Part shown: positions 17,501 through 34,884 of the stretch, piece after piece
Numbering within the stretch: the first letter of the stretch is position 1
How the letters are laid out: each line of letters starts with the position of its first letter
Assembly: GCF_003481705.1 (NCBI RefSeq)
Contig: NZ_QULN01000003.1
Location: forward strand, 124,001-188,000
From: Butyricicoccus sp. OM04-18BH
GTDB taxonomy: Bacteria > Bacillota > Clostridia > Oscillospirales > Butyricicoccaceae
DNA length: 64,000 bases
Reading direction: 5' to 3'
The notes under the pieces: model-generated
Seen by the model: only the letters and a program-made list of their open reading frames with translations
Databases searched by the model: none
What the model was told of the DNA's origin: nothing
Position numbers and translations under genes: made by a program

Positions 17501-19789
17501 CTAAATTGGTGAGTCGTCCATTTTATCGTTCATTCGGTGAAAAATTTTTCCGGAGTTGTCGGCGTTGTCGGCGCCGCGCAGTCTTGCCTTGAGAGCGCTG
17601 TACCGGCGGCCCTTCTGATTGTTCGCGACCATGTGCGAGACCGTCTCCGTGCTGCCCACGATGACGAGCAGCTGCTTCGCGCGCGTAATGCCGGTATAGA
17701 GGATATTTCTGGTGAGAAGACGGCGCGGCAGGCCGTCGGACAGGGCGAAAACGACCGCGTCGAACTCACTGCCCTGCGATTTATGTACCGTGACCGCGTA
17801 GGCAAGCTCAAGCTCGTTCAGCATATCGAACGTGTAGGTCGCAAGGCGGTCATCGAAGCGCACGATCAGGCATTCCTGCTGCGGATAGATGCGCTCGAGC
17901 TCGCCCACGTCTCCGTTGAACACGCCCGTGCCGGTCTCGTCGCCGCCCTCGCGCTCCCAGACGATGTCGTAGTTGTTGCGCACCTGCATGACGCGGTCGC
18001 CCTCGCGGAAGATTATGTCGCCGAAGCGCTTTTCGCGCCTGTTCTCGCTTGGCGGGTTAAGCGCCTCCTGCAAACGGCGGTTGAGCGCAGCCGTGCCGCT
18101 GCCCTGCCGTCTGGCAGGGGACAGCACCTGAATCTGCGACGGCGAAAAGCCGTAGTGCGCCGGGAGGCGCTGTGAGCAGAGCTGTGCGACGGTCTCGATG
18201 ACCGAGGCCGCATCGCCGCGCTTCATGAAGAAAAAGTCGCCGTCCGCGCCTGACGGCGTGGGCATATGACCCTCGTTGACCGCGTGCGCATTCATGACGA
18301 TGTCGGATTTCTGCGCCTGGCGGAATATCTCGGTCAGCTGGATGGTCGGAACGCGCTGCGAGGCGATTATGTCGCGCAGGAAATTGCCCGGCCCGACCGG
18401 CGGCAGCTGGTCGGCGTCTCCGACGAGCACGAGCCGCGCGCCGTGCGGCAGCGCCTCGATGAGCGCCTGCATCAGCCGGATGTCGACCATGGACACCTCG
18501 TCCAGAATAACCGCGTCGCACTCGAGCGGATTGGTGACGGTGCGCGCGTAGACCGTGCGTCCGCCGGGCGCGAACCCGGCCTCGAGCAGGCGGTGGATGG
18601 TCTTTGCCTCCATGCCGGTGAGGTCGGACAGGCGCTTGGCCGCGCGTCCGGTCGGCGCGGCGAGCAGCGTATTCAGGCTGAGCGCCTCAAACACGCGCAG
18701 GATGCCGCTGACCGTGGTAGTCTTGCCGGTGCCCGGACCGCCGGTCAGAATGACAAGACCGTTCCGCGCCGCCGCCGCGATGGCCTGCTTCTGCTTTTCC
18801 GAATACGGGAACTCGCTGTCATCGAACAGGCCATGCAGCAGACTGTCTACGTCGAAATCATACTCGTAATTGCGTTCAGACATATCGCTCAGCATATGTG
18901 CGAGATAAGCCTCCGCGTCGTGCATATCGCGCAGATAGACCGCATCGCGGCCTGCGATCTCCTCGCGGACGAGGATGCCCTTGTCGGCGAGGCGCAGGAT
19001 TCCGGCGAGGATGCGGTCCTCATCGAACACGACGTCCTCGTCGCTCAGCAGGCGGATGACGGCAGTCGTCAGCTTGTCGAGCGGAATAAAGGTGTGGCCG
19101 TTTCCGAGGTTGAAGGTCAGCGTATAGACGATGCCAGCGTCCGTTCGGTCGTCGGACAGCATGGACAGACCGAGCTCGATCGCCAGACCGTCCGCAAGAC
19201 GAAAATCGACGTCATAATACGGGTCGCACAGCAGGTACGGGTTCTCCTTCAGGCTTTCGATGGCGCTGTCGTGAAACCGCTTGTACAGCAGCGCCGTGAT
19301 CTCGATGGGGAGACCATGCTCGCTGAGGAAATCCATCAGCTCGCGCATCGCGCTCTGCTCGACATACTGCCGCGCGATCTCTTTGGCGCGGCGCGAGGTG
19401 ATGCCCTTGATCTCGGTCAGCCGTTCCGGCTCGTTCAGCATCACATCGAAGGTATCCTCGCCGAATTTTTCGGCGATGCGTGCACCAAGGCGCGGCCCGA
19501 TGCCGCGAATCAGGCCGGAGGACAGATAATCCGCGATGCCGCGGACGGTAGTCGGCAGGCGGCGTTCAAAGTGTTCGGCCGAAAACTGCTCGCCGTAGGA
19601 CGGATGCATGACCCAGCATCCGACCATGGTCAGCTCCTCGCCCAGACCGATGCCCGGAAAAGTACCGGTAGCAGTGATCTCCGCACCCTCCTGCGACAAA
19701 AGGCGCAGCACGGCGTAACCGTTTTCCTCATTGCTGAAAACGATCTGCTCGACCGTGCCGCGCAGCTCTACATATTCTTTTTCGTCCAC
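17501..19789 (-). CDS. recD2: RecD2-type ATP-dependent DNA helicase
   Basis: Superfamily 1B 5'-3' helicase of 762 residues acting without RecBC in DNA repair. The N-terminal extension with helix-hairpin-helix character (GLIRGIGPRLGARIAEKFG and GITSRRAKEIA) is typical of RecD2. Motif I is GGPGTGKTTT, motif II DEVSMVDI, motif III VGDADQLPPVGPG, and the C-terminal motifs are VTVHKSQGSEFD and TGITRAKQLL. The start is the GTG at 19789 (VDEKEYVELRG) with GGAGAGG upstream, which agrees with the family N terminus. The preceding 100-codon gene ends 26 bases upstream, so the two are probably cotranscribed. Confidence 0.92.
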   Translation of the reverse strand: MDEKEYVELRGTVEQIVFSNEENGYAVLRLLSQEGAEITATGTFPGIGLGEELTMVGCWVMHPSYGEQFSAEHFERRLPTTVRGIADYLSSGLIRGIGPRLGARIAEKFGEDTFDVMLNEPERLTEIKGITSRRAKEIARQYVEQSAMRELMDFLSEHGLPIEITALLYKRFHDSAIESLKENPYLLCDPYYDVDFRLADGLAIELGLSMLSDDRTDAGIVYTLTFNLGNGHTFIPLDKLTTAVIRLLSDEDVVFDEDRILAGILRLADKGILVREEIAGRDAVYLRDMHDAEAYLAHMLSDMSERNYEYDFDVDSLLHGLFDDSEFPYSEKQKQAIAAAARNGLVILTGGPGTGKTTTVSGILRVFEALSLNTLLAAPTGRAAKRLSDLTGMEAKTIHRLLEAGFAPGGRTVYARTVTNPLECDAVILDEVSMVDIRLMQALIEALPHGARLVLVGDADQLPPVGPGNFLRDIIASQRVPTIQLTEIFRQAQKSDIVMNAHAVNEGHMPTPSGADGDFFFMKRGDAASVIETVAQLCSQRLPAHYGFSPSQIQVLSPARRQGSGTAALNRRLQEALNPPSENRREKRFGDIIFREGDRVMQVRNNYDIVWEREGGDETGTGVFNGDVGELERIYPQQECLIVRFDDRLATYTFDMLNELELAYAVTVHKSQGSEFDAVVFALSDGLPRRLLTRNILYTGITRAKQLLVIVGSTETVSHMVANNQKGRRYSALKARLRGADNADNSGKIFHRMNDKMDDSPI

Positions 19790-19814
19790 AAAGCACCGTC
19801 CTCTCCTGCTTTTT

Positions 19815-20114
19815 CTATTCCAGATACATGATATCCTGCCGCACCGCGAGAAATTTGGCGATATTCTGCCCCTGACCGCTGCCAAGCTCGACAAACGTGA
19901 TGGCAGCGCCGGGCAGATACTGCCGCCGCACGCGGCAGGCCGCGCGGATGAGCTGTTCGCTCGCCGGATCGCAGCCGTCGCCGTACAGCGTCAGCTCCGC
20001 CGAGCCGTGCTGCCGGAGCATATGTGCGCAGATTCGCTCATAAACTACGTGCAGCACCGTGTAAAATCCTACCGCCGCGAAAACAGCAAGCAGACTTTGC
20101 CAGAAAACCGACAT
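19815..20114 (-). CDS. Small membrane-anchored protein, function unknown
   Basis: 99 residues: a single N-terminal hydrophobic helix (about 4-25, SLLAVFAAVGFYTVLHVVYE) followed by a soluble part with ELTLYGDGCDPASEQLIRA and a short AITFVELGSGQGQN stretch. I do not recognise the family. GGAGGGG 7 bases before the ATG at 20114 and a strong promoter make it a real gene. It leads the recD2 transcript. Confidence 0.7.
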   Translation of the reverse strand: MSVFWQSLLAVFAAVGFYTVLHVVYERICAHMLRQHGSAELTLYGDGCDPASEQLIRAACRVRRQYLPGAAITFVELGSGQGQNIAKFLAVRQDIMYLE

Positions 20115-20193
20115 GCTATCCCCTCCTGCACTCAGCCTATGCTGCGGGAGTGTGCTGTGTGCGCTGGGGACTGCGCATAATTTCATAGTATAT

Positions 20194-20222
20194 AGTGTAG
20201 CACAAAACCGGCCTGATGTAAA
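20194..20222 (-). promoter_or_regulatory. Promoter of the small membrane protein-recD2 unit
   Basis: TTTACA (20217-20222), 17-base spacer and TACACT (20194-20199) on the - strand, about 80 bases before the ATG at 20114. Confidence 0.75.
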
Positions 20223-20299
20223 CAATTCGACAGAAAAAGCGGCCGCAGACAGGAAACAAGCCACAGACTGTGGATAAATCTGCGGCTTGCCGGCGGAAG

Positions 20300-20557
20300 T
20301 TATGTTTCGTGCTCTCTGCACCATGCTGTGAGATTCTCGCTGTCGGTCCCGCACATCGGATGCGCGCGGCCGCAATCGCGCTCGTGCGGCGGCACGGCGA
20401 TGCCCTCGGGCAGGTCGCCCGTCTCGAACAGACGACGGCTGTCCGACGGAAGGTCTACGTCTCCCCTTGCGGCGACAGAAGGCTTGCTGCGCTCCATCCA
20501 CTGAAACGACTTGCGCGCCGCCTCGAAGCGGTTCACGTTCTCGTCATACGGCATCAT
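20300..20557 (-). CDS. Hypothetical protein, 85 residues
   Basis: Not recognised. It begins MMPYDENVNRFEAARKSFQW and continues as a hydrophilic, arginine- and aspartate-rich chain with two Cys near the end (HPMC, WCREH). AAGGAGTG lies 8 bases before the ATG. It follows tuf and its terminator on the same strand. A hairpin AAGCCGCAGA/TCTGTGGCTT (20254-20285) after the stop may terminate it. It reads as a real small gene because of the good initiation site and clean boundaries. Confidence 0.6.
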   Translation of the reverse strand: MMPYDENVNRFEAARKSFQWMERSKPSVAARGDVDLPSDSRRLFETGDLPEGIAVPPHERDCGRAHPMCGTDSENLTAWCREHET

Positions 20558-20614
20558 TGTTCATCACTCCTTCCCGGACAGCTTGCCCGTGAAAAAAGAA
20601 AATATGCAGACAGA

Positions 20615-20650
20615 CGTAAAAAGGCTCCCATGCCGAAGCATGGGAGCCTT
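20615..20650 (-). terminator. Terminator of the str operon (after tuf)
   Basis: AAGGCTCCCATGC / GCATGGGAGCCTT stem with a TTCG loop and a following TTTTTA on the - strand, about 30 bases after the tuf stop. Confidence 0.93.
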
Positions 20651-20680
20651 GTCAGCAGCAAAGTAATGCTAAAGCTTAAA

Positions 20681-21883
20681 TTAAGCGTTGATAGCAGTTA
20701 CGACGCCGGAACCTACGGTGCGGCCACCCTCACGGATAGCGAAACGCAGGCCTTCCTCGATAGCGATCGGGGTGATCAGCTCAACGTCCATCTCAACGTT
20801 GTCGCCCGGCATGCACATCTCAGTGCCTTCCGGCAGAGTGATAACGCCAGTAACGTCGGTGGTACGGAAGTAGAACTGCGGACGGTAGTTGTTGAAGAAC
20901 GGAGTATGACGGCCGCCCTCTTCCTTCTTCAGAACGTAAACCTGACCGTGGAACTTGGTGTGCGGGTGGATAGAACCCGGCTTAGCCAGAACCTGGCCAC
21001 GCTCAACCTCGTTCTTCTGGATGCCGCGGAGCAGAGCGCCGATGTTGTCGCCTGCTTCAGCGTAGTCGAGCAGCTTGCGGAACATCTCGATGCCGGTAAC
21101 GACGGTCTTGCGCGGAGCGTCCATCAGACCAACGATCTCAACTTCCTCGCCCATCTTCAGCTGGCCACGCTCTACACGGCCGGTAGCAACGGTACCACGA
21201 CCGGTGATGGAGAATACGTCCTCGACCGGCATGATGAACGGCTTGTCAGCAGCACGATCCGGGGTCGGGATATAGGAGTCAACAGCGTCCATCAGCTCGC
21301 GGATGCAAGCGTACTCCGGAGCGTTCGGATCGGTGGAATCAGAGGTCAGAACGTTCAGAGCGGAACCACGGATAACCGGTACGTCGTCGCCCGGGAAGTC
21401 GTAAGAGCTCAGCAGCTCACGGATCTCCATCTCAACGAGATCGAGCAGCTCCGGATCGTCAACCTGGTCAGCCTTGTTCATGAATACAACGATATACGGT
21501 ACGCCTACCTGACGGGACAGCAGGATGTGCTCGCGGGTCTGCGGCATCGGGCCGTCAGCTGCGGATACAACCAGGATAGCGCCGTCCATCTGAGCAGCAC
21601 CGGTGATCATGTTCTTGACGTAGTCAGCATGGCCCGGGCAGTCAACGTGAGCGTAGTGACGCTTAGCGGTGTGGTACTCAACGTGAGCGGTGTTGATGGT
21701 AATGCCGCGCTCCTTCTCCTCCGGTGCCTTGTCGATGGAGTCGTATGCCTGATACTCAGCATCGCCCTCGAGAGCCAGAACCTTGGTGATTGCAGCGGTC
21801 AGAGTGGTCTTGCCGTGGTCAACGTGGCCGATAGTGCCGATGTTAACGTGCGGCAGAGAACGGTCAAATTTTTCCTTTGCCAT
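20681..21883 (-). CDS. tuf: Elongation factor Tu
   Basis: 400 residues. The GTPase delivers aminoacyl-tRNA to the ribosome. G1 [11 protein letters not shown]2 region RGITI, G3 DCPGHADY, G4 MNKADQVDD and G5 RGSAL are intact, followed by domains II and III ending in GVVTAINA. Last gene of the str operon, 92 bases after fusA. Only one tuf is seen in this window. Confidence 0.98.
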   Translation of the reverse strand: MAKEKFDRSLPHVNIGTIGHVDHGKTTLTAAITKVLALEGDAEYQAYDSIDKAPEEKERGITINTAHVEYHTAKRHYAHVDCPGHADYVKNMITGAAQMDGAILVVSAADGPMPQTREHILLSRQVGVPYIVVFMNKADQVDDPELLDLVEMEIRELLSSYDFPGDDVPVIRGSALNVLTSDSTDPNAPEYACIRELMDAVDSYIPTPDRAADKPFIMPVEDVFSITGRGTVATGRVERGQLKMGEEVEIVGLMDAPRKTVVTGIEMFRKLLDYAEAGDNIGALLRGIQKNEVERGQVLAKPGSIHPHTKFHGQVYVLKKEEGGRHTPFFNNYRPQFYFRTTDVTGVITLPEGTEMCMPGDNVEMDVELITPIAIEEGLRFAIREGGRTVGSGVVTAINA

Positions 21884-21975
21884 TGTGGATTTCCTCCTCG
21901 TAAAATGAAATCTAAGTCACGATAAACTTATTCTACTTCAAATTGCATGAAAATGCAATAGGCAGAGCAGATATT

Positions 21976-24081
21976 TTAGTCGTTGTTTTTGGTGCGCGAG
22001 TCGATGATCTTCTCCTGAATGCTCTTCGGCACTTCAGTGTAGTGGCTCGGCTGCATGGTGTACTGGCCACGGCCCTGCGTACGGGAACGCAGAGTAGTAG
22101 CGTAACCAAACATCTCGCTCAGCGGTACAGCAGCGGAGATCGCCTGTACGCCGCCGCGCGGCTCCATGCCCTGGATCTGGCCGCGGCGGGAGTTCAGGTC
22201 GCCGATAACGTCGCCCATGTACTCTTCCGGAACCAGAACGTCTACCTGCATGATCGGCTCCATCAGAACCGGATCAGCCTTCTTCATCGCTTCCTTGAAC
22301 GCCATAGAACCGGCGATCTTGAACGCCATCTCAGAAGAGTCGACTTCGTGGTAAGAACCATCATACAGAGTAACCTTGACGTCAACTACCGGGTAGCCTG
22401 CGAGGATACCAGCCTGCATAGCGCCCTGGATACCCTGGTTAACCGGCTCGATATATTCCTTCGGGATCGCACCGCCGACGATCTTGTTGATGAACTCGTA
22501 GCCCTTGCCGGACTCGTTCGGCTCAACGATGATCTTAACGTGGCCGTACTGACCCTTACCACCGGACTGACGAGCGTACTTCTGGTCGACGTCAGCGGAG
22601 CGGCGGATGGTCTCCTTGTAAGCAACCTGAGGAGAACCTACGTTAGCCTCTACCTTGAACTCGCGCAGCAGACGGTCAACGATGATCTCCAGATGAAGCT
22701 CGCCCATGCCAGCGATGATGGTCTGGCCGGTCTCTTCATCGGTGTAGGTCTTGAAGGTCGGGTCCTCTTCAGCCAGCTTGGCGAGAGCGATACCCATCTT
22801 TTCCTGACCAGCCTTGGTCTTCGGCTCGATCGCGACACGGATAACCGGGTCCGGGAACTCCATAGACTCGAGGATGATCGGGTGCTTCTCATCACAGAGC
22901 GTGTCGCCCGTGGTGGTGTTCTTGAAGCCGATGCCTGCAGCGATATCGCCGGAGTATACGCAGTCGATATCCTGACGATGGTTTGCATGCATCTGAAGAA
23001 TACGGCCCAGACGCTCGCGGGTGTCCTTGGTCGCATTGAGGATAGAGGAACCAGCAGTTACGGTACCGGAGTATACACGGAAGAACGTCAGGCGGCCAAC
23101 GAACGGGTCGGTAGCAATCTTGAACGCCAGTGCAGAGAACGGTGCCTCGTCGGAAGACGGACGGGAGTCCTCTTCGTCGGTCTGCGGGTTAACGCCCTTG
23201 ATGTCCGGGATGTCGGTCGGAGCCGGCATGTACTCGATAACAGCATCGAGCAGGGGCTGAACGCCCTTGTTGCGATAAGCGGTGCCGCAGAGGACCGGAA
23301 CGATCTCGTTTGCGATACAGCCCTTGCGGATTGCAGCCTTGACTTCCTTGATGGTCAGCTCTTCGCCCTCGAGGTACTTCATCATGAGGTCCTCGTCGAG
23401 CTCAGCAACGTGCTCCCACAGCTCATCATGATACTGCTGAGCCTTCTCCATCATGTCAGCCGGGATATCCTCGTCGCGGATGTCCTTGCCGAGGTCATCG
23501 TAGTAAACCTCAGCACGCATGGTGATAAGGTCGACGATGCCCTTGAAGGTGTCCTCGGAGCCGATCGGCAGCTGTACCGGAACGGCGTTGCACTTCAGAC
23601 GATCCTTCATCATGTGAACAACGTTGTAGAAGTCTGCGCCCATGATGTCCATCTTGTTGACGAACGCCATACGCGGAACCTTGTACTTGTCAGCCTGATG
23701 CCAAACGGTCTCAGACTGCGGCTCTACGCCGCCCTTTGCGCAGAATACGGTTACGGAACCGTCCAGAACGCGCAGGGAGCGCTCTACCTCTACGGTAAAG
23801 TCAACGTGGCCCGGGGTGTCGATGATGTTGATACGATGCTCCGGGAACTGATGAGTAGAACCGGACCAGTGGCAGGTGGTAGCTGCGGAGGTGATGGTGA
23901 TACCACGCTCCTGCTCCTGCTCCATCCAGTCCATGGTAGCGGTACCGTCGTGGGTATCGCCGATCTTATGGTTTACACCGGTGTAATAAAGAATACGCTC
24001 GGTGGTAGTGGTCTTACCGGCGTCGATGTGCGCCATGATGCCGATATTTCTGGTTCTTTCCAGGGAATATTCTCTAGGCAT
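21976..24081 (-). CDS. fusA: Elongation factor G
   Basis: 701 residues, the standard EF-G length. The translocase GTPase carries [14 protein letters not shown] (G1), RGITITSAA (G2), DTPGHVDF (G3) and NKMDIMGAD (G4), then domains II-V. Located between rpsG and tuf in the classic str order. A very long open frame on the opposite strand (from 21943) is a shadow of GC-rich codons. Confidence 0.98.
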   Translation of the reverse strand: MPREYSLERTRNIGIMAHIDAGKTTTTERILYYTGVNHKIGDTHDGTATMDWMEQEQERGITITSAATTCHWSGSTHQFPEHRINIIDTPGHVDFTVEVERSLRVLDGSVTVFCAKGGVEPQSETVWHQADKYKVPRMAFVNKMDIMGADFYNVVHMMKDRLKCNAVPVQLPIGSEDTFKGIVDLITMRAEVYYDDLGKDIRDEDIPADMMEKAQQYHDELWEHVAELDEDLMMKYLEGEELTIKEVKAAIRKGCIANEIVPVLCGTAYRNKGVQPLLDAVIEYMPAPTDIPDIKGVNPQTDEEDSRPSSDEAPFSALAFKIATDPFVGRLTFFRVYSGTVTAGSSILNATKDTRERLGRILQMHANHRQDIDCVYSGDIAAGIGFKNTTTGDTLCDEKHPIILESMEFPDPVIRVAIEPKTKAGQEKMGIALAKLAEEDPTFKTYTDEETGQTIIAGMGELHLEIIVDRLLREFKVEANVGSPQVAYKETIRRSADVDQKYARQSGGKGQYGHVKIIVEPNESGKGYEFINKIVGGAIPKEYIEPVNQGIQGAMQAGILAGYPVVDVKVTLYDGSYHEVDSSEMAFKIAGSMAFKEAMKKADPVLMEPIMQVDVLVPEEYMGDVIGDLNSRRGQIQGMEPRGGVQAISAAVPLSEMFGYATTLRSRTQGRGQYTMQPSHYTEVPKSIQEKIIDSRTKNND

Positions 24082-24120
24082 ATTGCTCTCCTTTCAAAGC
24101 GTTATGCGGAAACCGACAGA

Positions 24121-24591
24121 TTAGTAACGGTAGTGAGCGAAAGCCTTGTTCGCCTCTGCCATCTTGTGGGTATCCTCGCGCTTCTTAACAGCACCGCCCA
24201 GGTTGTTGCAGGCATCCATGATCTCGCCAGCCAGACGCTCACGCATGGTCTTCTCAGAACGAGCGCGAGAGTACTTGGTGATCCAGCGAAGGCCCAGGGT
24301 CTGACGACGCTCCGGACGAACTTCCATCGGGACCTGATAGGTGGCGCCGCCTACACGGCGAGCCTTAACTTCGAGCGACGGCATGATGTTCTCCATCGCC
24401 TCGGTGAATACTTCCAGCGGTTCACGTCCGGTCTTCTCACGGACAATATCGAAAGCACCGTAAACAACCTTCTGCGAAACGCCCTTCTTGCCGTCGAGCA
24501 TGATAGAGTTTACCAGCTTGGTGACGAGCTTGGAATTATAAAGCGGATCGGGCAGAACGTCTCTCTTGGGGACATTACCTCTTCTTGGCAC
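24121..24591 (-). CDS. rpsG: Ribosomal protein S7
   Basis: 156 residues from a GTG start ([16 protein letters not shown]), the normal S7 length. GGAGG lies 9 bases upstream. Conserved [13 protein letters not shown] and [14 protein letters not shown] are present. S7 nucleates assembly of the 30S head. A longer ATG-started frame exists but adds residues not found in S7. It is separated from rpsL by an unusually long 336-base gap. Confidence 0.96.
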   Translation of the reverse strand: MPRRGNVPKRDVLPDPLYNSKLVTKLVNSIMLDGKKGVSQKVVYGAFDIVREKTGREPLEVFTEAMENIMPSLEVKARRVGGATYQVPMEVRPERRQTLGLRWITKYSRARSEKTMRERLAGEIMDACNNLGGAVKKREDTHKMAEANKAFAHYRY

Positions 24592-24927
24592 TTTACTTCC
24601 CTCCTTCAAAAATATTTGATTTCATAGGTACTTCGACAGGCGTATCCTGTCGTAGCAATGCCTGTCCGAGGTAACCACCCGACTATAAATCGGATAATAA
24701 AACGCCTCAGACAAAGCAAGAAAATGTGCTTTGCTCTGAAATAACTTTCTCGCAAAACCTTTGTGGGTTTGTTGTGACTCTGTTCACAGCCGCCGCTTCG
24801 CATTTTGAAGCAAACGAACTGTGCAGCAGTAATCAAGCATGGTGGTGTGAGACAAGGCGCGACCGCACGCCGCGTACAAAAGTACGCAAGTGTGGGCGCA
24901 ACGCAGTATCACGCCATCAGGCGCAGA
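24592..24927 (-). other. Long structured spacer between rpsL and rpsG
   Basis: 336 bases with no gene inside an operon whose other gaps are 39-92 bases. It contains a hairpin CGACAGG/CCTGTCG (24634-24652) and a larger imperfect hairpin built on GCGTAC/GTACGC flanked by CGCAC/GTGTG (24866-24894). It resembles an inserted repetitive or processing element, or an S7 autoregulatory site; no open frame with a ribosome binding site is seen. Confidence 0.5.
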
Positions 24928-25347
24928 TTACTTGCCTGCCTTCGGGCGCTTAGCACCGTACTTGGAACGAGCCTGACGGCGGTTAGCAACGCCCTGGGTA
25001 TCCAGAGTGCCGCGGATGATGTGGTAACGGACACCAGGAAGGTCCTTTACACGGCCGCCGCGAACCATAACTACAGAGTGCTCCTGCAGGTTGTGGCCTT
25101 CACCGGGGATGTAAGCGGAAACTTCCATCTGGTTGGTCAGCTTTACACGAGCTACCTTACGAAGCGCAGAGTTCGGCTTCTTCGGAGTCATGGTCTTAAC
25201 CGTAGTGCAGACACCGCGCTTCTGCGGAGCGGACAGGTCGGTGGCCTTCTTCTTCTGAGAATTGTAGCCTACCTGGAGTGCCGGCGCCGTAGACTTGGTG
25301 ACGACTGCCTCACGACCCTTACGGACGAGTTGGTTAAAAGTTGGCAT
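24928..25347 (-). CDS. rpsL: Ribosomal protein S12
   Basis: 139 residues from [14 protein letters not shown]. Decoding-centre protein. The streptomycin-determining loops are wild type: [13 protein letters not shown] and [13 protein letters not shown]. The start at 25347 is placed at the universal S12 N terminus with GGAGG upstream. It lies in the str operon after the L7Ae-like gene. Confidence 0.97.
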   Translation of the reverse strand: MPTFNQLVRKGREAVVTKSTAPALQVGYNSQKKKATDLSAPQKRGVCTTVKTMTPKKPNSALRKVARVKLTNQMEVSAYIPGEGHNLQEHSVVMVRGGRVKDLPGVRYHIIRGTLDTQGVANRRQARSKYGAKRPKAGK

Positions 25348-25407
25348 TTTATTTCCTCCTTCTTTCAAAAGTATATATGAAAAAGCGTTTTCGCTTTCTC
25401 AGCAGTT

Positions 25408-25653
25408 TTATTCGGCGAGCACGGAGACGACGGACGCGCCGACGTCGATGCCGACGGCATCGCCCAGCTCAGCCATGGTCGTGATCTCGACCATCTGAAC
25501 ATGATTCTCGGTGCACAGTTCGTAGATCGGACCCGTGACGCGCTTTTCCGCGTCGAGCGCGACATAGACCATAGCGGCTTTGCCGTCCTTGATGGCCTTT
25601 TTCGTCTGCTTGACACCGATGACCTTGTGCGCCGAATGAAGTTCTGAAAGCAT
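25408..25653 (-). CDS. L7Ae/L30e-family RNA-binding protein (YbxF-like)
   Basis: 81 residues of the L7Ae/L30e/S12e/Gadd45 fold: KVIGVKQTKKAIKDGKA, a central beta strand MVYVALDAE, and GDAVGIDVGASVVSVL. Homologues at this position in Firmicutes bind kink-turn RNA and associate with the ribosome. First gene of the str operon, 60 bases before rpsL, with AGGAGGG before the ATG at 25653 and a very good promoter. Confidence 0.9.
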   Translation of the reverse strand: MLSELHSAHKVIGVKQTKKAIKDGKAAMVYVALDAEKRVTGPIYELCTENHVQMVEITTMAELGDAVGIDVGASVVSVLAE

Positions 25654-25683
25654 GTTTTTCCCTCCTATACGGCATACTCCAAT

Positions 25684-25712
25684 AGTATACTGTCCTCCCC
25701 CCCTAAAGTCAA
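25684..25712 (-). promoter_or_regulatory. Promoter of the str operon
   Basis: TTGACT (25707-25712), 17-base spacer rich in G, and TATACT (25684-25689) on -, about 30 bases before the L7Ae-like gene. It shows that the str operon is started separately from rpoBC. Confidence 0.85.
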
Positions 25713-25871
25713 GCATTTTTTCAAACTTTTTTCCTGCCGTTTTGACTTTTTCCCTTTCCGTGCATTTCCCTCTGTTTTTAATCGGAAAACAGGTGAAATT
25801 AGACAAACGAGACGCACACCTTACATTGTTCCCTTTCTTTTCCCATTTATACTGCTGCTGCTTTAAGATGT

Positions 25872-25901
25872 AAAAGGAGCACCCCTTTCGGAGTGCTCCT
25901 C
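25872..25901 (-). terminator. Terminator of rpoBC
   Basis: AGGAGCACTCC / GGGGTGCTCCT with a GAAA-type loop and TTTTA on -, about 25 bases after the rpoC stop. The 170 bases to the L7Ae gene hold only this and the str promoter. Confidence 0.92.
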
Positions 25902-25926
25902 ATAAAAGCGTTTCGCTCTTTATTAA

Positions 25927-29460
<3,534 letters not shown>

Positions 29461-29513
29461 ATATATTAAGATGCTCCTTCCCTATTCACAGATGATTTTC
29501 GGTCTTATGCGGC

Positions 29514-33242
<3,729 letters not shown>

Positions 33243-33395
33243 GTGCTTTGATCACTCCGTTTCTTTCGGCATAGTTGGTGTTGATACGCCCGGCGGCGTT
33301 GTAAAAACTTCATTCGTTTGTCTTGCTTTTTTCAGCAGACAGTGCTAACATATCATTAGGCATGCGAAGTGCCCTTCGATTTTTAGCAGCAAATT

Positions 33396-33425
33396 ATTAT
33401 ATCATGTTTTGCGGTGTTTCGTCAA
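33396..33425 (-). promoter_or_regulatory. Promoter of rpoBC
   Basis: TTGACG (33420-33425), 18-base spacer and TATAAT (33396-33401) on -. It leaves a leader of about 145 bases before the rpoB ATG. Confidence 0.85.
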
Positions 33426-33437
33426 GTAATTATTGCA

Positions 33438-33475
33438 CAAAAAGGCAGAGGTTTTACCCTCTGCCTTTGTTTTTT
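33438..33475. terminator. Bidirectional terminator upstream of the rpoB promoter
   Basis: AAAGGCAGAGG / CCTCTGCCTTT stem. On + it is followed by GTTTTTTG; on - it is followed by TTTTTG. It isolates rpoBC from transcription coming through R3. Confidence 0.8.
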
Positions 33476-33507
33476 GCTCTAAAAAGAGCAGAAAACTTTT
33501 CTCTTTT

Positions 33508-34138
33508 TACCGTCAGCAGACGGCAGACCTTCCGCCGATCCAGCGGCTCGCCGCTGGAGGCGGCTTTACGCTCGATGTGAGCGTGCACATTGGCCGCCTT
33601 CGGCGGCCGGGGGTGCCGGTGTTCACCGGCAGGAACAAAAGGGGACAGGACACCAGGTATGGTTTCCTGTCCCCTCTTGACTCCCCTGACCTTCCTTTGC
33701 GCTGACACATCGGAGATGTGCAGCGAAACGGGAGAAACGAGAGCTCGGTTCCGTGCGTCGGGCAGATTTTGGGACGCTGTTATGCCCTGAATTTCCCTTG
33801 CGTTATCCGCCGCGCATAACAGTGCGCGGCCATCCGGTGCAGGGCGGCAGTGTTGCGCTGCGAAAAGCTCCGCTTCGATCAATGGTGTACCCTTGGAGCA
33901 CCAGACGTCCCTGTGGGCCCCTCGCTTTTAGACGCGCGACCGAAGGGAGTCGCGCCCAAAGGAGGGTTTGGGGGGGGCAAGAGGGGGCAAGGGAACCATA
34001 CGGTGCCCTTGCCCCCTTTTGTCTCCGCCGCCAGACGGCGGCAATGCCCGGCTTGCCCATCGGCAGCCATTCCCGCCTCCAACGGCGAGCCGCTGTATCG
34101 GCGGAAGGTCTGCCCTCTGCTTCGGGTGAAGCAGAAAA
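33508..34138 (+). repeat. R3: long inverted-repeat element, core +
   Basis: Copy between the amino-acid ABC operon and the rpoB promoter, so both neighbours run on - while the core hairpin (33809-33830) is on +. The left terminal hairpin is CCGTCAGCAGACGG and the right is CCCTCTGCTTCGGG. Left palindrome GGGGACAGGA/TCCTGTCCCC, right GGGGGCAAGGG/CCCTTGCCCCC. Beside the core is the variant hairpin GCTGACACATC/GATGTGCAGC. Poly-T and poly-A tracts bound the two ends. Confidence 0.85.
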
Positions 34139-34161
34139 AGCTTCGCCTGCGGCGGCAGTTT

Positions 34162-34884
34162 TTAGAGGACCTTCGACAGAAAGTCCTTGAGTCTCGCGTT
34201 CTGCGGATTTGCAAAGAACTGGTGCGGCTCGTTCTGCTCAACGATATTGCCGCCGTCCATAAACAGCACCCGCGTCGCAACCTCGCGCGCAAAGCCCATC
34301 TCATGCGTGACAACGACCATGGTCATGCCGTCGTCGGCAAGCTCCTTCATGATCTCCAGTACCTCGCCGACCATTTCCGGGTCGAGTGCCGAGGTCGGCT
34401 CGTCAAACAGCATGACATCCGGGTTCATCGCGAGCGCGCGCGCAATGGCGATTCGCTGCTGCTGACCGCCGGAAAGCTGCGCCGGATAGCTGTCCGCCTT
34501 GTCAGGCAGACCGACGCGCGCAAGCAGCTCGAGCGCACGCTTGTCCGCCTCCTCGTCACCCATGATCTTGAGCTTGACCGGAGCGAGCTTGATGTTCTCC
34601 TTGACCGTCAAATGCGGGAACAGGTTGAACTGCTGGAACACCATGCCCATGCGGCGGCGCACCAGATTGATGTCGGTCTGCTTCGAGGTGATGTTCTGGC
34701 CCTCAAAGATGATCTCGCCGCTCGTCGGCTCCTCGAGCAGGTTCAGACAGCGCAGGAAAGTAGACTTGCCCGAGCCGGACGGGCCGATAACAACGACCTT
34801 TTCACCCTTCTCGATATGCTCGTTGACGCCCTTGAGAACCTCATGGTCGCCGAACGCCTTGTGCAGATTTTTAACGTCGATCAC
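34162..34884 (-). CDS. glnQ: Polar amino-acid ABC transporter, ATP-binding protein
   Basis: 240 residues, PAAT family. Walker [10 protein letters not shown], signature [15 protein letters not shown], Walker [14 protein letters not shown] and switch His VTHEM are intact. It powers uptake of a polar amino acid (glutamine, arginine, cystine or similar). It overlaps the permease gene by 14 bases; last gene of the three-gene operon, ending just before R3, whose right terminal hairpin may serve as its 3' end. Confidence 0.94.
   Translation of the reverse strand: MIDVKNLHKAFGDHEVLKGVNEHIEKGEKVVVIGPSGSGKSTFLRCLNLLEEPTSGEIIFEGQNITSKQTDINLVRRRMGMVFQQFNLFPHLTVKENIKLAPVKLKIMGDEEADKRALELLARVGLPDKADSYPAQLSGGQQQRIAIARALAMNPDVMLFDEPTSALDPEMVGEVLEIMKELADDGMTMVVVTHEMGFAREVATRVLFMDGGNIVEQNEPHQFFANPQNARLKDFLSKVL

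Noticed and set aside
33753-34190. Apparent proteins inside the R-elements (for example frames containing LLDARPKGVA in several copies)
   Set aside because: The same repeat yields open frames in four or more reading frames on both strands, without consistent starts or ribosome binding sites, and copies differ by indels that break frames. The conserved unit is base pairing, not a protein.
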